Assembly (NCBI RefSeq): GCF_001422365.1
Contig: NZ_LMMT01000005.1
Coordinates: 1-64,000, forward strand
Direction of reading: 5' to 3'
DNA length: 64,000 nt
Source: Pseudorhodoferax sp. Leaf265
GTDB taxonomy: Bacteria > Pseudomonadota > Gammaproteobacteria > Burkholderiales > Burkholderiaceae_C
Shown: piece by piece, positions 27,481-37,167 of the stretch
How positions within the stretch are numbered: position 1 is the stretch's first letter
Layout: the number at the start of each line of letters is the position of its first letter
The notes under the pieces: model-generated
What the model was told of the DNA's origin: nothing
The model's database searches: none
What the model saw: only the letters and a program-made list of their open reading frames with translations
Translations under genes and position numbers: made by a program

Positions 27481-28677
27481 TCACGGGCAGCCGGTCGGCA
27501 GCCCTTCCGCAGGCCGCCGTCCACCGTCTCCCGAAGGGCGGACCTGCAGTGCGAACGCGCTGCCCAGCAGCGCCAGCAGCACCGGCGCGAAGGCCACGAC
27601 GCCGACGACCTGCAGCAGCACCCCGCCGGCGATGCCGCCACCGGCGATCGCGGCGTTCCAGGTGGTGACGAGCATGGACTGCGCGACGTCGGCCTCCTCG
27701 GCCGCGGCGTCGGCCAGCGCGGTCTGGAACAAGGTGGCGGCACCGCCGAACGCAAGGCCCCAGGCCGCCAGCGCGGCGAACATCCATGGCGCGGATTCCG
27801 TCGCCAGCGCCAGCACCGCCACGGCCACGCCGAACACCGCGGTGCTGGCGAGCGACAGGCGCTGCAGGTGCCGGTCGACCAGCAGACCGGTCAGCCCGAT
27901 GCCGGGCAGCGCCGCCAGGCCGAACACCAGCAAGGCCCGGTCCACCTGCCCACCCAGGCCGCGCGCGGCGAGGTAGGGCGCGATGTAGGTGTACAGGATG
28001 TTGTGCGCCAGCACATAGGCCAGCACCACGAGCAGGACCGGCCGGACACCGCGCCTGCGCAGCACGCTGGCCAGCGTGCTGCGCTGCCCGGTCTGCTGGC
28101 CCCCGAAGTCCGGCACGCTGAACCGGATCCACGCGAGCAGGCCCAGCGCCAGGATGCTGGCGGCCCAGAAGCAGGCGCGCCAGCCGGCCCACTGTCCGAA
28201 CCAGCTGCCCGCGGGCACGCCCAACGACAAGGCCAGCGGCGTGCCCGCCATCGCGACTGCGATGGCACGGCCGCGCAGGCCGGGGCCCACCAGGCGTGCG
28301 GCATAGCCGGCAAGCAGGGCCCAGAGCAGGCCGGCCGACATGCCGGCCACCAGCCGTGCCGCCATGGTCCAGAAGAAGCTGCCCGACCAGGCCGTGACGC
28401 TGTTGGCGAGCACGAAGCCCGCCACGGCCGCCATCAGCAACGGGCGGCGGCGCACACCGCGCGTGACGGCCACGAGCGGTACCGCGGCGAGCAGGGAACC
28501 CAGCGCGTAGGCGGTGACGGTCTGGCCCACCCAGGCCTGCGACACGCGCAGATCGGCCGCCATCTGCGGCAGCAGCGCGGCCGGCAGCGCCTCGGTCAGG
28601 ATGGTGACGAACGCGGCCGTCGCGAAGGCCAGCAGCGGCGACCAGGGCAGGCGGTCGGCATCGGAGGCGGCCTTCAT
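27481..28677 (-). CDS. MFS transporter (DHA1/arabinose-efflux type)
   Basis: A 398-aa inner-membrane protein with about 12 hydrophobic helices. The motif between helices 2 and 3 appears as RGVRRRPLLMAAV. Related proteins export drugs or sugars. It is translationally coupled to the preceding serine hydrolase (ATGA at 28674-28677), suggesting that the two act on the same compound: hydrolysis or detoxification, then export. The substrate is unknown. Confidence 0.85.
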   Translation of the reverse strand: MKAASDADRLPWSPLLAFATAAFVTILTEALPAALLPQMAADLRVSQAWVGQTVTAYALGSLLAAVPLVAVTRGVRRRPLLMAAVAGFVLANSVTAWSGSFFWTMAARLVAGMSAGLLWALLAGYAARLVGPGLRGRAIAVAMAGTPLALSLGVPAGSWFGQWAGWRACFWAASILALGLLAWIRFSVPDFGGQQTGQRSTLASVLRRRGVRPVLLVVLAYVLAHNILYTYIAPYLAARGLGGQVDRALLVFGLAALPGIGLTGLLVDRHLQRLSLASTAVFGVAVAVLALATESAPWMFAALAAWGLAFGGAATLFQTALADAAAEEADVAQSMLVTTWNAAIAGGGIAGGVLLQVVGVVAFAPVLLALLGSAFALQVRPSGDGGRRPAEGLPTGCP

Positions 28678-29873
28678 GCGCGCAGCCCCTGGTAGACGGC
28701 GTCGCGCAGGTCGTTGACGAAGCGGCCGTGCATGCCTTCGTACAAGGTGTTGGTCAGGGCCACCACCGTCAGCGCCCTGGGCCGGTCCACGAACCAGGAA
28801 TGGCCGTAGGCGCCGCCCCAGCGCCAGGTGCCGGGCGACTCGGGCGACGCGGCGGCGGCGGGATCGCGCAACACGGAAAAGCCCAGGCCGAAGCCCAGGC
28901 CCGGGCCGGCGGCCAGTTCCGCGCCCTGGGTCTGGTCGCGGGCCATCTCCGCAAGCACGGCCTCGGGCAGCCAGCCGTCGGCGCCGGTGCGCAGCGCCTC
29001 CAGCAGGCGCAGCAGGTCGCCGGCCGTGCCCGCCATGCCGGCGCCGCCGGAGGGGTAGGCTCGGCGGTCGAAGATCCGGCCGGGACTGAAGGCGATGCCC
29101 ACCGTGCCATCGAAGGGCGCTGCGAGCTCCGCCTCCCGCAGCCGGTGCGGGCCGGCCGTGCCGTTGACATAGGCCGTCGCCATGCGCTCGGGCGCGTCGC
29201 AGAAGAAGCCGCTGTCCACCATGCGCAGCGGCCCCGTCACCAGCGCATGTACGGCATCGGGCAGCGCCTGCCCCGTCACGCGCTCGATCACCGCGCCCAG
29301 CACGTCGGTGGCCAGCGAGTAGGCCCAACCCGTCCCGGGCGGGTACAGCAGCGGCACCCCGGCGATGCGGCGCAGGTTCTCCGCGAGGTCGATGCCGCTG
29401 GCGTCCATGCCGTCGGACACGCCGGCCTGCGCATGGGGGCCGTTGCCGTCGGGCTCGAAGAAGCGGTAGCCCAGGCCGGCCGTGTGGCTGAGCAGTTGGC
29501 GCAGCGTCAGCGTGGGCGCCGTGCCATCCGGCAGGCGTGGCTGGAACGCGGGCAGCCAGCGCGTCACCGCATCGTCCAATGCCAGGCGGCCCTGGGCCCA
29601 CAGCACCAGCGCCGCGGCGCTCACGATGGGCTTGCTGGCCGAGGCCAGCCGGAACACGGTGTCCAGCGCCATGGGGCGCCGCGTCTCACGGTCGGCCCAG
29701 CCGATGGCACGGCCATAGCGTGGCTGCCCGTGCTGGTGCACGCGCACCACCGCGCCGACCAGGCGCTCTTCCTGCAAGGCGCTGGCGAGCACCGCGTCGA
29801 TGCCGGATGCGAGGGAGGGTGCAAAGGTTTGCGCCAGGGCCTCTGCGGGCTGTGCGGCAACGGGAAGAGCCAT
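28674..29873 (-). CDS. beta-lactamase-family serine hydrolase
   Basis: A 399-aa class C beta-lactamase/EstB-like esterase. The catalytic SxxK is SASK (S78, K81), with a YSL motif in the position of the second active-site tyrosine and GHSWF near the C-terminus in place of KTG. No clear signal peptide is seen, so it may be a cytoplasmic esterase rather than a secreted beta-lactamase. It is divergent from a LysR gene (123-bp gap), its likely regulator, and coupled to an MFS gene. Confidence 0.85.
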   Translation of the reverse strand: MALPVAAQPAEALAQTFAPSLASGIDAVLASALQEERLVGAVVRVHQHGQPRYGRAIGWADRETRRPMALDTVFRLASASKPIVSAAALVLWAQGRLALDDAVTRWLPAFQPRLPDGTAPTLTLRQLLSHTAGLGYRFFEPDGNGPHAQAGVSDGMDASGIDLAENLRRIAGVPLLYPPGTGWAYSLATDVLGAVIERVTGQALPDAVHALVTGPLRMVDSGFFCDAPERMATAYVNGTAGPHRLREAELAAPFDGTVGIAFSPGRIFDRRAYPSGGAGMAGTAGDLLRLLEALRTGADGWLPEAVLAEMARDQTQGAELAAGPGLGFGLGFSVLRDPAAAASPESPGTWRWGGAYGHSWFVDRPRALTVVALTNTLYEGMHGRFVNDLRDAVYQGLRA

Positions 29874-29996
29874 GGAATCGGTCCTTTCTTGACATGACCC
29901 CAGGACCTTAGAAGCCCGGCGATCAAAGAAAAAGCCGGGTAGAGTTCCGCGCTGCCAGGACGGGGGTGTCCGCAATGGCGCAATGGAAGAATGGCG

Positions 29997-30971
29997 ATGG
30001 ACAGCCTCAACGGCTTCGTGGTGTTCGTGCAGGTGGCGCAGGCGCGCAGCTTCGCGGGGGCCGCCAGGGTGCTGGGCGTGTCGGCCTCGGCGGTCGGCAA
30101 GAGCGTGGCACGGCTGGAGCAGCGCCTGGGCGTGCGCCTGTTCCACCGCAGCACGCGCAGCATCGCGCTGACCGCCGAGGGCCAGCTGTTCCTCGAACGC
30201 AGCCGCCGCATCCTCGACGAGATCGAGGCCGCCGAAGGCGAGTTGTCGCAGGCGACGGCCGCGCCGCGCGGCCGGCTGCGCGTGGGCTTGCCGCTGGTCA
30301 GTTCGCTGGTCCTGCCCGTGCTGGCGGACTTCATGCGCCAGTACCCGGAGATCGAGCTCGACCTGGATTTCTCCGACCGCCTGGTGGACATCGTCGAAGA
30401 AGGTTTCGACGCCGTGGTGCGCACCGGCCAGCCCGCCGACTCGCGGCTCAGCGCGCGGCTGCTCGGCGCGTTCAGCCGCATGCTGGTGGCGTCGCCCGAC
30501 TACCTGGCCCGGCACGGCACGCCCGCCACGCCGCAGGACCTGGCGCAGCACCGCTGCCTGCACTACCGCTACGCCCACAGCGGCAAGCTGGAAGTCTGGC
30601 CGCTGCCGGCCGCGCCCGACGGCCGCGAGACCGTGCTGCCGACCTCGATGATCTGCAACAACATCGAGACGCGCCTGTGCTTCGCCCTGCAGGGGCGCGG
30701 CATCGCCTGGCTGCCCGACTTCGCGGTGCGCGAAGCACTGGCGGACGGGCGGCTGGTGCCCGTGCTGCCGGCGCAGGTGCACAGCCGGGGCGTGTTCCAC
30801 GTGCTCTGGCCTGCCGGCAGGCACATGACGCCCAAGCTGCGCGCGCTGGTCGACTTCCTGGTCGACCAGGTGTTCGCGCGGCAGGCGCCGCCCGCGCAGC
30901 GCGCGTCGAACGCTGGCCTCGGCCCCGCAACAAGGGCAGCAGCAGCTGGCCCTGCCCTTCGATCTCGGTGA
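29997..30971 (+). CDS. LysR-family transcriptional regulator
   Basis: A 324-aa regulator with an N-terminal winged helix (about 1-60; FAGAARVLGVSASAVGKSVARLEQRLGVRLF) and a periplasmic-binding-like effector domain (about 85-290). ATG 29997 is preferred to ATG 29991 because GGAAG lies 8 nt upstream. It probably controls the divergent serine hydrolase-MFS operon. The last 25 residues are Ala/Arg-rich and unlike the family. Confidence 0.88.
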   Translation: MDSLNGFVVFVQVAQARSFAGAARVLGVSASAVGKSVARLEQRLGVRLFHRSTRSIALTAEGQLFLERSRRILDEIEAAEGELSQATAAPRGRLRVGLPLVSSLVLPVLADFMRQYPEIELDLDFSDRLVDIVEEGFDAVVRTGQPADSRLSARLLGAFSRMLVASPDYLARHGTPATPQDLAQHRCLHYRYAHSGKLEVWPLPAAPDGRETVLPTSMICNNIETRLCFALQGRGIAWLPDFAVREALADGRLVPVLPAQVHSRGVFHVLWPAGRHMTPKLRALVDFLVDQVFARQAPPAQRASNAGLGPATRAAAAGPALRSR

Positions 30972-31034
30972 GGGACGGCATGTCCCGACAGCGCGCAGTG
31001 CGTGACCGCGAGCGCCTGGCACCCGCGCGGCGAC

Positions 31035-32738
31035 CTACCGGCCCTGCCGCCAGTCCACCAGCGCCTGCCGCACCTGGTCCACCACGCCCGCCCAATCGCC
31101 GCGCCGGGCCTGGCGGAACAGCCGCGTGCGTGGGTACCAGGGCGTGTCGGCACGCCCGCGCAGCCAGCGCCAGTCGACACGGTAGGCGGGCAGCAGCACC
31201 CAGCAGGGACGGCCCAGCGCCCCGGCCAGGTGGCAGGCTGCCGTGTCCACCGAAATCAGCAGGTCGAGCTGGGCCAGGATGGCGGCCACGTCGGAGAAGT
31301 CCGCGGTGGCGCTGCCCAGGTGCACGAGCGGCTGGCCGGCCGGCGGCCGGCGGCCCTCCTCCTCGCCGGCCCATTTCTGCAGGCTCACGAAGACCACGCC
31401 CGGCACCTGCCAGAGCGGCGCCAGTGTGGCCAGGCCGGGCAGGGAACGTTCGGCGTCGTTGTCGTGCCGCGGGTTGCCGCGCCAGACCAGGCCGACCTTG
31501 CGCGGCGCCTGCGGGATGCGCGGCGCCCAGCGCAGCACGCCGGCGGACGCAGGCCACAGGTAGGGTGTCTCGGCGGGGATGGTCTCCAGGTGCGTGCCGC
31601 AGAACAGCGGCAGGTTCTGCAGCGGCACCCAGTAGTCGTGCGTGGCCAGGGCGGCCGGCGCCTCCTGCAACGCGATGTGCCTGTCGGCACCGGCGACGCT
31701 GCGCATGAGGCCCAGCAGCGAGGCCGTGCTTGCGTACGTGATCTGCGCGGGCCGGTGCTGCGCGCGCACCAGCGGCAGGTAGCGGCAGAACTGCAGCTGG
31801 TCGCCATGGCCCTGCTCGGGCCAGACCAGCAGGCGCCGGCCCTGCAGCGGCTGGCCGGTCCAGGGCTGCGCCGCGCCGGGCGGTGGCGGTTCGGGAAAGC
31901 CGGGCACCACAGCCGTGGGCGGCAGCAGCGCGTAGCTCCGCGCGGCATGGGCGAAACCCTCGGCCAGCCGACCCACCGACAGCAGCAGGTGGCCCAGGTT
32001 GATCTGCGCGGAGGCCAGGCCGGGCGCCTGCGCCACGGCGGCGCGCAGCACCTGCTCGGCCTCCTGCACGCGGCCCAGGTCGTACAACAGGGCCCCAAGG
32101 TTGGACCCGTGGCGCGCGTCCTGCGGCGCCAGGCGCAGGGCCTCGCGGTAGTGCCATTCGGCCTCGGCCTCGTGCTGCGCGTCCGGCCAGCGCGCCAGCA
32201 CACCGGCCAGGTGGTTGTGCAGGTCGGCCAGGCCGGGCGCCAGCGCCAGCGCGCGCCGCTGGCAGGCCTCGGCTTCGTCGAGCCGACGCAGCTGCTCCAG
32301 CACCAGGCCCAGGTTGGTCAGCGCGGCCACGTCGTCGGGCTGCAGCGCCAGCGCGCTGCGGTAGGCGGCCTCGGCGTCGGCCAGGCGCCTGCGGGCCGCG
32401 CACAGCACCCCCAGGCCGACCCAGCAGCGCGCGTCGGCACTGCCGTGGTCGGCGGCGGCCTGGTAGCAGGCCAGGGCCTCGTCGTCGCGGCCCTGCGCAC
32501 GCAACAGGCTGGCCAGGTGGTGGGTGGCCAACGCATCGGGCTGCAAGGCCAGCGCGCGGCGCCAGCAGCGTTCGGCGTCGGCCGGGCGCTCGCCGAGCCG
32601 GGCGGCGATGCCGCAGGCACTCCACAAGGGGGCGTCGCCGGGTGCGGCCTGCAGGGCCTGCGTGCCCAGGCGGTAGGCCAGCTCGGCGTCGCCGCTGTCG
32701 AGCGCGTCGAGCACGCGGTCCAGCGCATCAATCGCCAT
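31035..32738 (-). CDS. TPR protein with C-terminal glycosyltransferase-like domain
   Basis: A 567-aa protein. Residues 1 to about 270 hold seven or eight tetratricopeptide repeats (for example PDDVAALTNLGLVLEQLRRL). Residues from about 300 form a GT9/GT41-like domain with KVGLVWRGNPRHDND and DTAACHLAGALGRPCWVLLP, the latter typical of heptosyltransferase/OGT-like folds. It is cytoplasmic and could glycosylate proteins or a surface polymer. It starts 57 bp after pqqE on the same strand, so it may be transcribed with the PQQ operon although no PQQ role is known. Confidence 0.8.
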   Translation of the reverse strand: MAIDALDRVLDALDSGDAELAYRLGTQALQAAPGDAPLWSACGIAARLGERPADAERCWRRALALQPDALATHHLASLLRAQGRDDEALACYQAAADHGSADARCWVGLGVLCAARRRLADAEAAYRSALALQPDDVAALTNLGLVLEQLRRLDEAEACQRRALALAPGLADLHNHLAGVLARWPDAQHEAEAEWHYREALRLAPQDARHGSNLGALLYDLGRVQEAEQVLRAAVAQAPGLASAQINLGHLLLSVGRLAEGFAHAARSYALLPPTAVVPGFPEPPPPGAAQPWTGQPLQGRRLLVWPEQGHGDQLQFCRYLPLVRAQHRPAQITYASTASLLGLMRSVAGADRHIALQEAPAALATHDYWVPLQNLPLFCGTHLETIPAETPYLWPASAGVLRWAPRIPQAPRKVGLVWRGNPRHDNDAERSLPGLATLAPLWQVPGVVFVSLQKWAGEEEGRRPPAGQPLVHLGSATADFSDVAAILAQLDLLISVDTAACHLAGALGRPCWVLLPAYRVDWRWLRGRADTPWYPRTRLFRQARRGDWAGVVDQVRQALVDWRQGR

Positions 32739-32795
32739 GCGGGGCGGTGGAACAGGTCATGGGAGCCGGCATCGTAGTCCAGCCGGCGCCGTGCT

Positions 32796-33923
32796 TCAGG
32801 CCGGTGTCGTCCCCTGCGCCGCCAGCCGCCGCGAGTTCTCCGGCGCGCGGAACACCAGCGGCTGCGCCACCGGCGCACCGGCGCGCGCCACCGCCTCGGC
32901 CACGCGCTGGTGCTGCGGGCTCTTGCTGCAGACCGGATCGGTCGCGGCCGGGTCCTGCGCCAGCAGGAAGGCCTGACAGCGGCAGCCGCCCAGGTCCTGC
33001 TCGCGCTGGTCGCAACTGGCGCAGGGCTCCTGCATCCAGCCCGTGCCGCGGTAGCGGTTGAAGCCTTCGGAGTCGAACCAGATCTCGCGCAGGCCCTGCT
33101 CCCGCACGTTCGGAAAAGACAGGCCCGGCAGCATCTTCGCGGTGTGGCAGGGCAGCGCCGTGCCGTCGGGCGCGACCGTCAGGAACATGCTGCCCCAGCC
33201 GTTCACGCACTTCTTGGCCCGGCCCTCGTGGTAGTCGGGCGCCACGAAGAAGATGCGCATGGCATCGCCCAGGCGCTGGCGCCAGGCGGCGGTCACGGCC
33301 TCGGCCTCGCGCAGCTGGGCGGCCGTGGGCAGCAGTTGGTCGCGGTTGAGCAGCGCCCACGAGTAGTACTGCGTGTTGGCCAGCTCCAGGTATTCGGCGC
33401 CCATGGCGTGGGCCATGGCGATGATGCGGTCGATATGGTCGATGTTCAGGCGGTGCACCACCACGTTGAGCACCATGGGCCAGCCCTGCTCCTTGATGGT
33501 CCTGGCCACCTGGCTCTTGAGCCCGAAGGTCTTGGTGTGCGAGAGGAAGTCGTTCATCTCGCGCGTGGAGTCCTGGAACGACAGCTGCACGTGGTCCAGC
33601 CCGGCCGCCTTGAGCGCCGCGGCACGCGCGGCCGTCAGACCCACGCCCGAGGTCAGGAGGTTGGTGTAGTAGCCCAGCCGCGCGGCCTCGGCCACGATGA
33701 CTTCCAGGTCGTCGCGCAGCAGCGGTTCGCCGCCCGACAGGCCGCACTGCACGGCACCGAGTGCGCGGCCTTCGCGCAGCACGCGCAGCCAGTCGTCGGT
33801 GCCGAGTTCGTCCTGCTGCTGCGCGAAGTCCACCGGGTTGTAGCAGAACACGCAGTGCAGCGGGCAGCGGTAGGTGAGCTCGGCCAGCAGCCAGAGCGGC
33901 GGGCCGGGGCGCTCTGCCGTCAT
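32796..33923 (-). CDS. pqqE: PQQ biosynthesis radical SAM enzyme PqqE
   Basis: A 375-aa radical SAM/SPASM enzyme that forms the Glu-Tyr carbon-carbon crosslink in the PqqA peptide. The SAM cluster motif is CPLHCVFC (C20, C24, C27), and C-terminal cysteines for auxiliary clusters appear in CVNGWGSMF and in CASCDQREQDLGGCRCQAF. It works with PqqD as peptide chaperone. The start overlaps the pqqD stop (ATGA). Confidence 0.97.
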   Translation of the reverse strand: MTAERPGPPLWLLAELTYRCPLHCVFCYNPVDFAQQQDELGTDDWLRVLREGRALGAVQCGLSGGEPLLRDDLEVIVAEAARLGYYTNLLTSGVGLTAARAAALKAAGLDHVQLSFQDSTREMNDFLSHTKTFGLKSQVARTIKEQGWPMVLNVVVHRLNIDHIDRIIAMAHAMGAEYLELANTQYYSWALLNRDQLLPTAAQLREAEAVTAAWRQRLGDAMRIFFVAPDYHEGRAKKCVNGWGSMFLTVAPDGTALPCHTAKMLPGLSFPNVREQGLREIWFDSEGFNRYRGTGWMQEPCASCDQREQDLGGCRCQAFLLAQDPAATDPVCSKSPQHQRVAEAVARAGAPVAQPLVFRAPENSRRLAAQGTTPA

Positions 33924-34201
33924 GCGGCGTCCCAGCGCAGCCAGTGCTGCCGGCCTGCGATCGCGACGAACTCCTGCACCTGCGGCGCGAGCCCCTCGGT
34001 GGCGAACACCTCTTCGAGTTCGGCCACGATGGCGGCCAGGCTGCGCTGGCCGTCGCAGCGCTTCATGATCTCGCCGGCACTGCCATTCAGGCGCACCATG
34101 CCCTCGGGGTACAGCAGCACATGGCAGTCCTGGGCCGGCTCCCATTGCAGGCGGAAGCCGGGGCCGATGCGGGGTTGGATCTCCGAACGCAAGTCGGTCA
34201 T
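33920..34201 (-). CDS. pqqD: PQQ biosynthesis peptide chaperone PqqD
   Basis: A 93-aa RiPP recognition element that binds PqqA and presents it to PqqE. Family features include [20 protein letters not shown] and [14 protein letters not shown]. It overlaps pqqC upstream and pqqE downstream by 4 bp each. Confidence 0.95.
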   Translation of the reverse strand: MTDLRSEIQPRIGPGFRLQWEPAQDCHVLLYPEGMVRLNGSAGEIMKRCDGQRSLAAIVAELEEVFATEGLAPQVQEFVAIAGRQHWLRWDAA

Positions 34202-34953
34202 GGCGTCGTCACTCCGTAGCGTGTGGCCATGGCGTCGTTCATGGCCCACAGGATGTCGAGCTTGAACTGCAGCACCTCGAGCGCGCGCTCCTGCTGCGCG
34301 CGCGTGGTGAAGTGGTCCAGCGTGATAGCCAGGCCCTGCTCGACGTCGCGCCGCGCCTGGCCCACACGGTTGCGGAAGTAGTCCAGCCCCGCCGGCTCGA
34401 TCCAGCCGTAGTGCGCGGGCCAGGTGGCCAGGCGCTGCCGGTGGATCTCGGGCGCGAACAGCTCGGTCAGCGAGGAGCACACGGCCTCCTGCCAGGGCGC
34501 GCGCCGCGCGAAGTTCACGTAGGCGTCGACGGCGAAGCGCACGGCCGGCACCACATGGCGCAGGTCCAGCACCTCGGCGCGCGCGAGGCCCACGGCCTCG
34601 GCCAGACGCAGCCAGGCCTCCAGGCCGCCCGCGTCGCGCAGGCCACCGAGTTCGAAGCCGTCGTGGTCCAGGATGCGCTGCACCCAGCCGCGCCGCACCG
34701 CCGGGTCGGGGCAGTTGGAGAGCACGGCCGCGTCCTTGATCGGGATCGCGATCTGGTAGTAGAAGCGGTTCGCCACCCAGCCGCGGATCTGCGCCGGCTG
34801 GGCCTGGCCGCTGTTCAGCATCACATTGAACGGGTGGTGGATGTGGTAGCTGCGGCCCCGCGCGCGCAGCTGGGCCTCGAAGCCCGCGCGGTCCCAGGCG
34901 GGCGCATCGTGCGGGGCGGACGGCGGCGCGTCCTGGATGCGGTCGGCGTGCAT
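34198..34953 (-). CDS. pqqC: pyrroloquinoline-quinone synthase PqqC
   Basis: A 251-aa cofactorless oxidase catalysing the last step, ring closure and eight-electron oxidation to PQQ. Typical segments are [25 protein letters not shown] and DHDGFE. It lies 6 bp after pqqB and overlaps pqqD. Confidence 0.96.
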   Translation of the reverse strand: MHADRIQDAPPSAPHDAPAWDRAGFEAQLRARGRSYHIHHPFNVMLNSGQAQPAQIRGWVANRFYYQIAIPIKDAAVLSNCPDPAVRRGWVQRILDHDGFELGGLRDAGGLEAWLRLAEAVGLARAEVLDLRHVVPAVRFAVDAYVNFARRAPWQEAVCSSLTELFAPEIHRQRLATWPAHYGWIEPAGLDYFRNRVGQARRDVEQGLAITLDHFTTRAQQERALEVLQFKLDILWAMNDAMATRYGVTTP

Positions 34954-34959
34954 GGTGCT

Positions 34960-35883
34960 TCAGAGGTCGATGGTCATGCCGTCCTCGCAGACCTCTACGC
35001 CGGCACGGCGCAGCGCCGCGTGTTCGGCCGAGTCCTCGTCGAGGATGGGGTTGGTGTTGTTGATGTGGATCAGCAGGCGCCGCCGGGTGGTGGCAGGCAG
35101 CCGCGCCAGCCACTCCAGCATGCCGCCCTCGCCCGACTGCGGCAGGTGGCCGATCTCGCGCGCGCGCTTGGTGCCCACGCCCAGGCGCAGCATCTCGTCG
35201 TCGCGCCAGAAGGTGCCGTCCACCATCACCACGTCGGCGCAGGCCATGGCATCGAACACGGGCGGCGTGATCGCGCCCAGCCCCGGCGCATAGAACAGGC
35301 GCCGGCCGCTGCGGCTGTCGACGACCGTCACGCCGATGTTGTCGCCCGCGACCGGATGCTCGCGGTGCGGAGAGTACGGCGCGGCCTTGCCGTCCAGCGC
35401 CAGCGCGCGCATGCGCAGGTGCGGCACGCCGGGCACGTCGAAGTCCTGGCCATCGAGCGCGATGGTGTGGCGCGCGACGCCGCAGTAGTGCGACAGCACG
35501 CGCAGCACGGGATTGCCCTGGCTCAGGTCCTCGGCCACCGGCTCGGTGCACCACAGCGGCAGCGGCTGGCCACGCTCGCGCAGCATGAACAGGCCGGTGG
35601 CATGGTCGACCTGGCCGTCGATCAGCACCACGCCGGCGATGGCGCTGTCGCGCAGCGCGCGCGCCGGCTGCAGCGCAGGGTGGCTGCGGATCTGCTCCAG
35701 GATGTCGGGCGAGGCGTTGAACAGCACGCCGTCGCTGCCCGCCTCGGGCTGCACGAAGATCGACGACTGCGTGCGCGGCCTGGCGCGCAGCGTGCCGGCG
35801 CGCACACCGGCGCAGTTGCGGCAGTTGCAGTTCCATTGCGGGAAGCCGCCGCCTGCCGCCGAACCGAGGACGGTGATGCGCAT
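34960..35883 (-). CDS. pqqB: PQQ biosynthesis protein PqqB
   Basis: A 307-aa metallo-beta-lactamase-fold protein that hydroxylates the crosslinked tyrosine. Conserved segments are VLGSAAGGGFPQWNCNC, the QVDHATGL metal-site region and HINNTNPIL. ATG 35883 (MRITVLG) is the family start. The upstream in-frame extension is not needed. Confidence 0.96.
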   Translation of the reverse strand: MRITVLGSAAGGGFPQWNCNCRNCAGVRAGTLRARPRTQSSIFVQPEAGSDGVLFNASPDILEQIRSHPALQPARALRDSAIAGVVLIDGQVDHATGLFMLRERGQPLPLWCTEPVAEDLSQGNPVLRVLSHYCGVARHTIALDGQDFDVPGVPHLRMRALALDGKAAPYSPHREHPVAGDNIGVTVVDSRSGRRLFYAPGLGAITPPVFDAMACADVVMVDGTFWRDDEMLRLGVGTKRAREIGHLPQSGEGGMLEWLARLPATTRRRLLIHINNTNPILDEDSAEHAALRRAGVEVCEDGMTIDL

Positions 35884-35944
35884 GGTGGGAACGATGCAGG
35901 AGAGGAAGACGGCCCGCCCCGGCACGCCGGGGCGGGTGCCAGAC

Positions 35945-36019
35945 TCAGCGTGCCGTGACGTACATCGTGATCTCGAAGCCGAAGCGCAGATCCGTGGCCG
36001 TCGGGGGTTGCCATTGCAT
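35945..36019 (-). CDS. pqqA: PQQ precursor peptide PqqA
   Basis: A 24-residue ribosomal precursor, MQWQPPTATDLRFGFEITMY followed by VTAR. The two residues converted into PQQ are E16 and Y20 in the conserved FExTMY context. It is the first gene of pqqABCDE, 61 bp before pqqB, a gap that commonly lowers expression of the enzymes relative to the peptide. Confidence 0.95.
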   Translation of the reverse strand: MQWQPPTATDLRFGFEITMYVTAR

Positions 36020-36198
36020 GTCGTGTCTCCTCGAACAATGCGCAGCGCCGGGCGGCGGCTGCGGGAACCGGTGTGTTCCGAGGGGCATGGTGCCGGGCCG
36101 GCCGGCCCGCGCCCAGGCTTGAAATCTTGATTCGCAGTTCATGATTTTCATGAGCCGCCTGCAGGCCGGACGGCCGCGGACGCCCATTACCATGCCGC
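36020..36198. promoter_or_regulatory. divergent promoter region of pqqA and the aminopeptidase gene
   Basis: A 179-bp gap with an AT-rich core. At 36139-36153 the palindromic hexamer TCATGA occurs twice, separated by TTT (TCATGATTTTCATGA), a possible operator. No promoter consensus could be assigned firmly. Confidence 0.35.
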
Positions 36199-37167
36199 GT
36201 GCCCGCCAGCCCCCTGTACCCCGCCACCGCCCCGCGCCACAGCTTCGCGCTGGAGGCCACGCACGGCCATGTGCTGCAGGTGGACGACTGCGGCGCGGCC
36301 GATGGCATCTGCGCCGTGGTGCTGCACGGCGGCCCCGGCTCAGGGGGTTCGCCGCTGCTGCGGCGCTTCTTCGATCCCGCGCGCTACCGCGTGATCGCCA
36401 TCGACCAGCGCGGCGCCGGCCGCAGCCGGCCGCGCGGCGCCACGGCGCACAACCGCACGACCGATCTGCTGGACGACCTGCACCGCGTGCGCACGCACCT
36501 GGGCATCGCACGCTGGCTGGTCGTGGGCGGCTCCTGGGGCGCCACGCTGGCGCTGGCCCATGCGCTGCACGCGCCGCAGGCGGTGGCAGGGCTGCTGCTG
36601 CGCGCGGTGTTCCTGCCGCGCGCGCAGGACATCGCGGCCTTCTTCCAGGACAGCGCCGGCCATGCGCCCGCCGCCTGGGCCCGCTTCGCGGCGCTGGCGC
36701 CCGAGAGCGAGCGCCACGACATGCTGGGTTTCCTGGCCCGCGGCCTGCAGGCCGAGCCCACGGACGGCGGCGCCCTGCAGCGCCGCCTGGCCCTGGCCTG
36801 GTGGCAGTGGGAGCGCACGCTGAGCGGCGCCGCCGGCGCGGCGGACGAACCCAGAGGCGACGCACTGGCCGCGCTGGTCGACCGCTACCGCGTGCAGAGC
36901 CACTACCTGCAGCACGGCTGCTGGCTGGACCGGCCGCCGCTGCTGGAGCGCCTGGCCGCCCTGCCCGGCGTGCCCACGCGGCTGCTGCACGCACGCGATG
37001 ACCGCATCTGCCCGCCCGCAGCCGCCCAGGCCGTCCATGCGCGCATCGCGCACAGCCAGCTGCACTGGGTCGATGCCGGCGGCCACGACCCGGCCGCGCC
37101 GGCCATGGCGGCGGCCATGGTGGCCGCGCTCGACGGCTATGCGCGCACGGGCGACTTCCCATCATGA
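36199..37167 (+). CDS. pip: proline iminopeptidase-type alpha/beta hydrolase
   Basis: A 322-aa S33-family hydrolase releasing N-terminal proline. It has the oxyanion-hole segment VVLHGGPGSGGS, DQRGAGRS, the nucleophile elbow GGSWGATLAL and a C-terminal histidine in DAGGHDP. The GTG start 36199 places the family start correctly. Its stop overlaps the histidine kinase start by 4 bp, so it is the first gene of a three-gene operon with the two-component pair. It is divergent from pqqA, where peptide trimming would be needed, but a role in PQQ maturation is unproven. Confidence 0.85.
   Translation: MPASPLYPATAPRHSFALEATHGHVLQVDDCGAADGICAVVLHGGPGSGGSPLLRRFFDPARYRVIAIDQRGAGRSRPRGATAHNRTTDLLDDLHRVRTHLGIARWLVVGGSWGATLALAHALHAPQAVAGLLLRAVFLPRAQDIAAFFQDSAGHAPAAWARFAALAPESERHDMLGFLARGLQAEPTDGGALQRRLALAWWQWERTLSGAAGAADEPRGDALAALVDRYRVQSHYLQHGCWLDRPPLLERLAALPGVPTRLLHARDDRICPPAAAQAVHARIAHSQLHWVDAGGHDPAAPAMAAAMVAALDGYARTGDFPS

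Noticed and set aside
30900..31000. Minus-strand reading frame beginning MPSLTEIEGQGQ near 30981
   Set aside because: It looks protein-like for about 20 residues only, overlaps the LysR 3' end and has no continuation.
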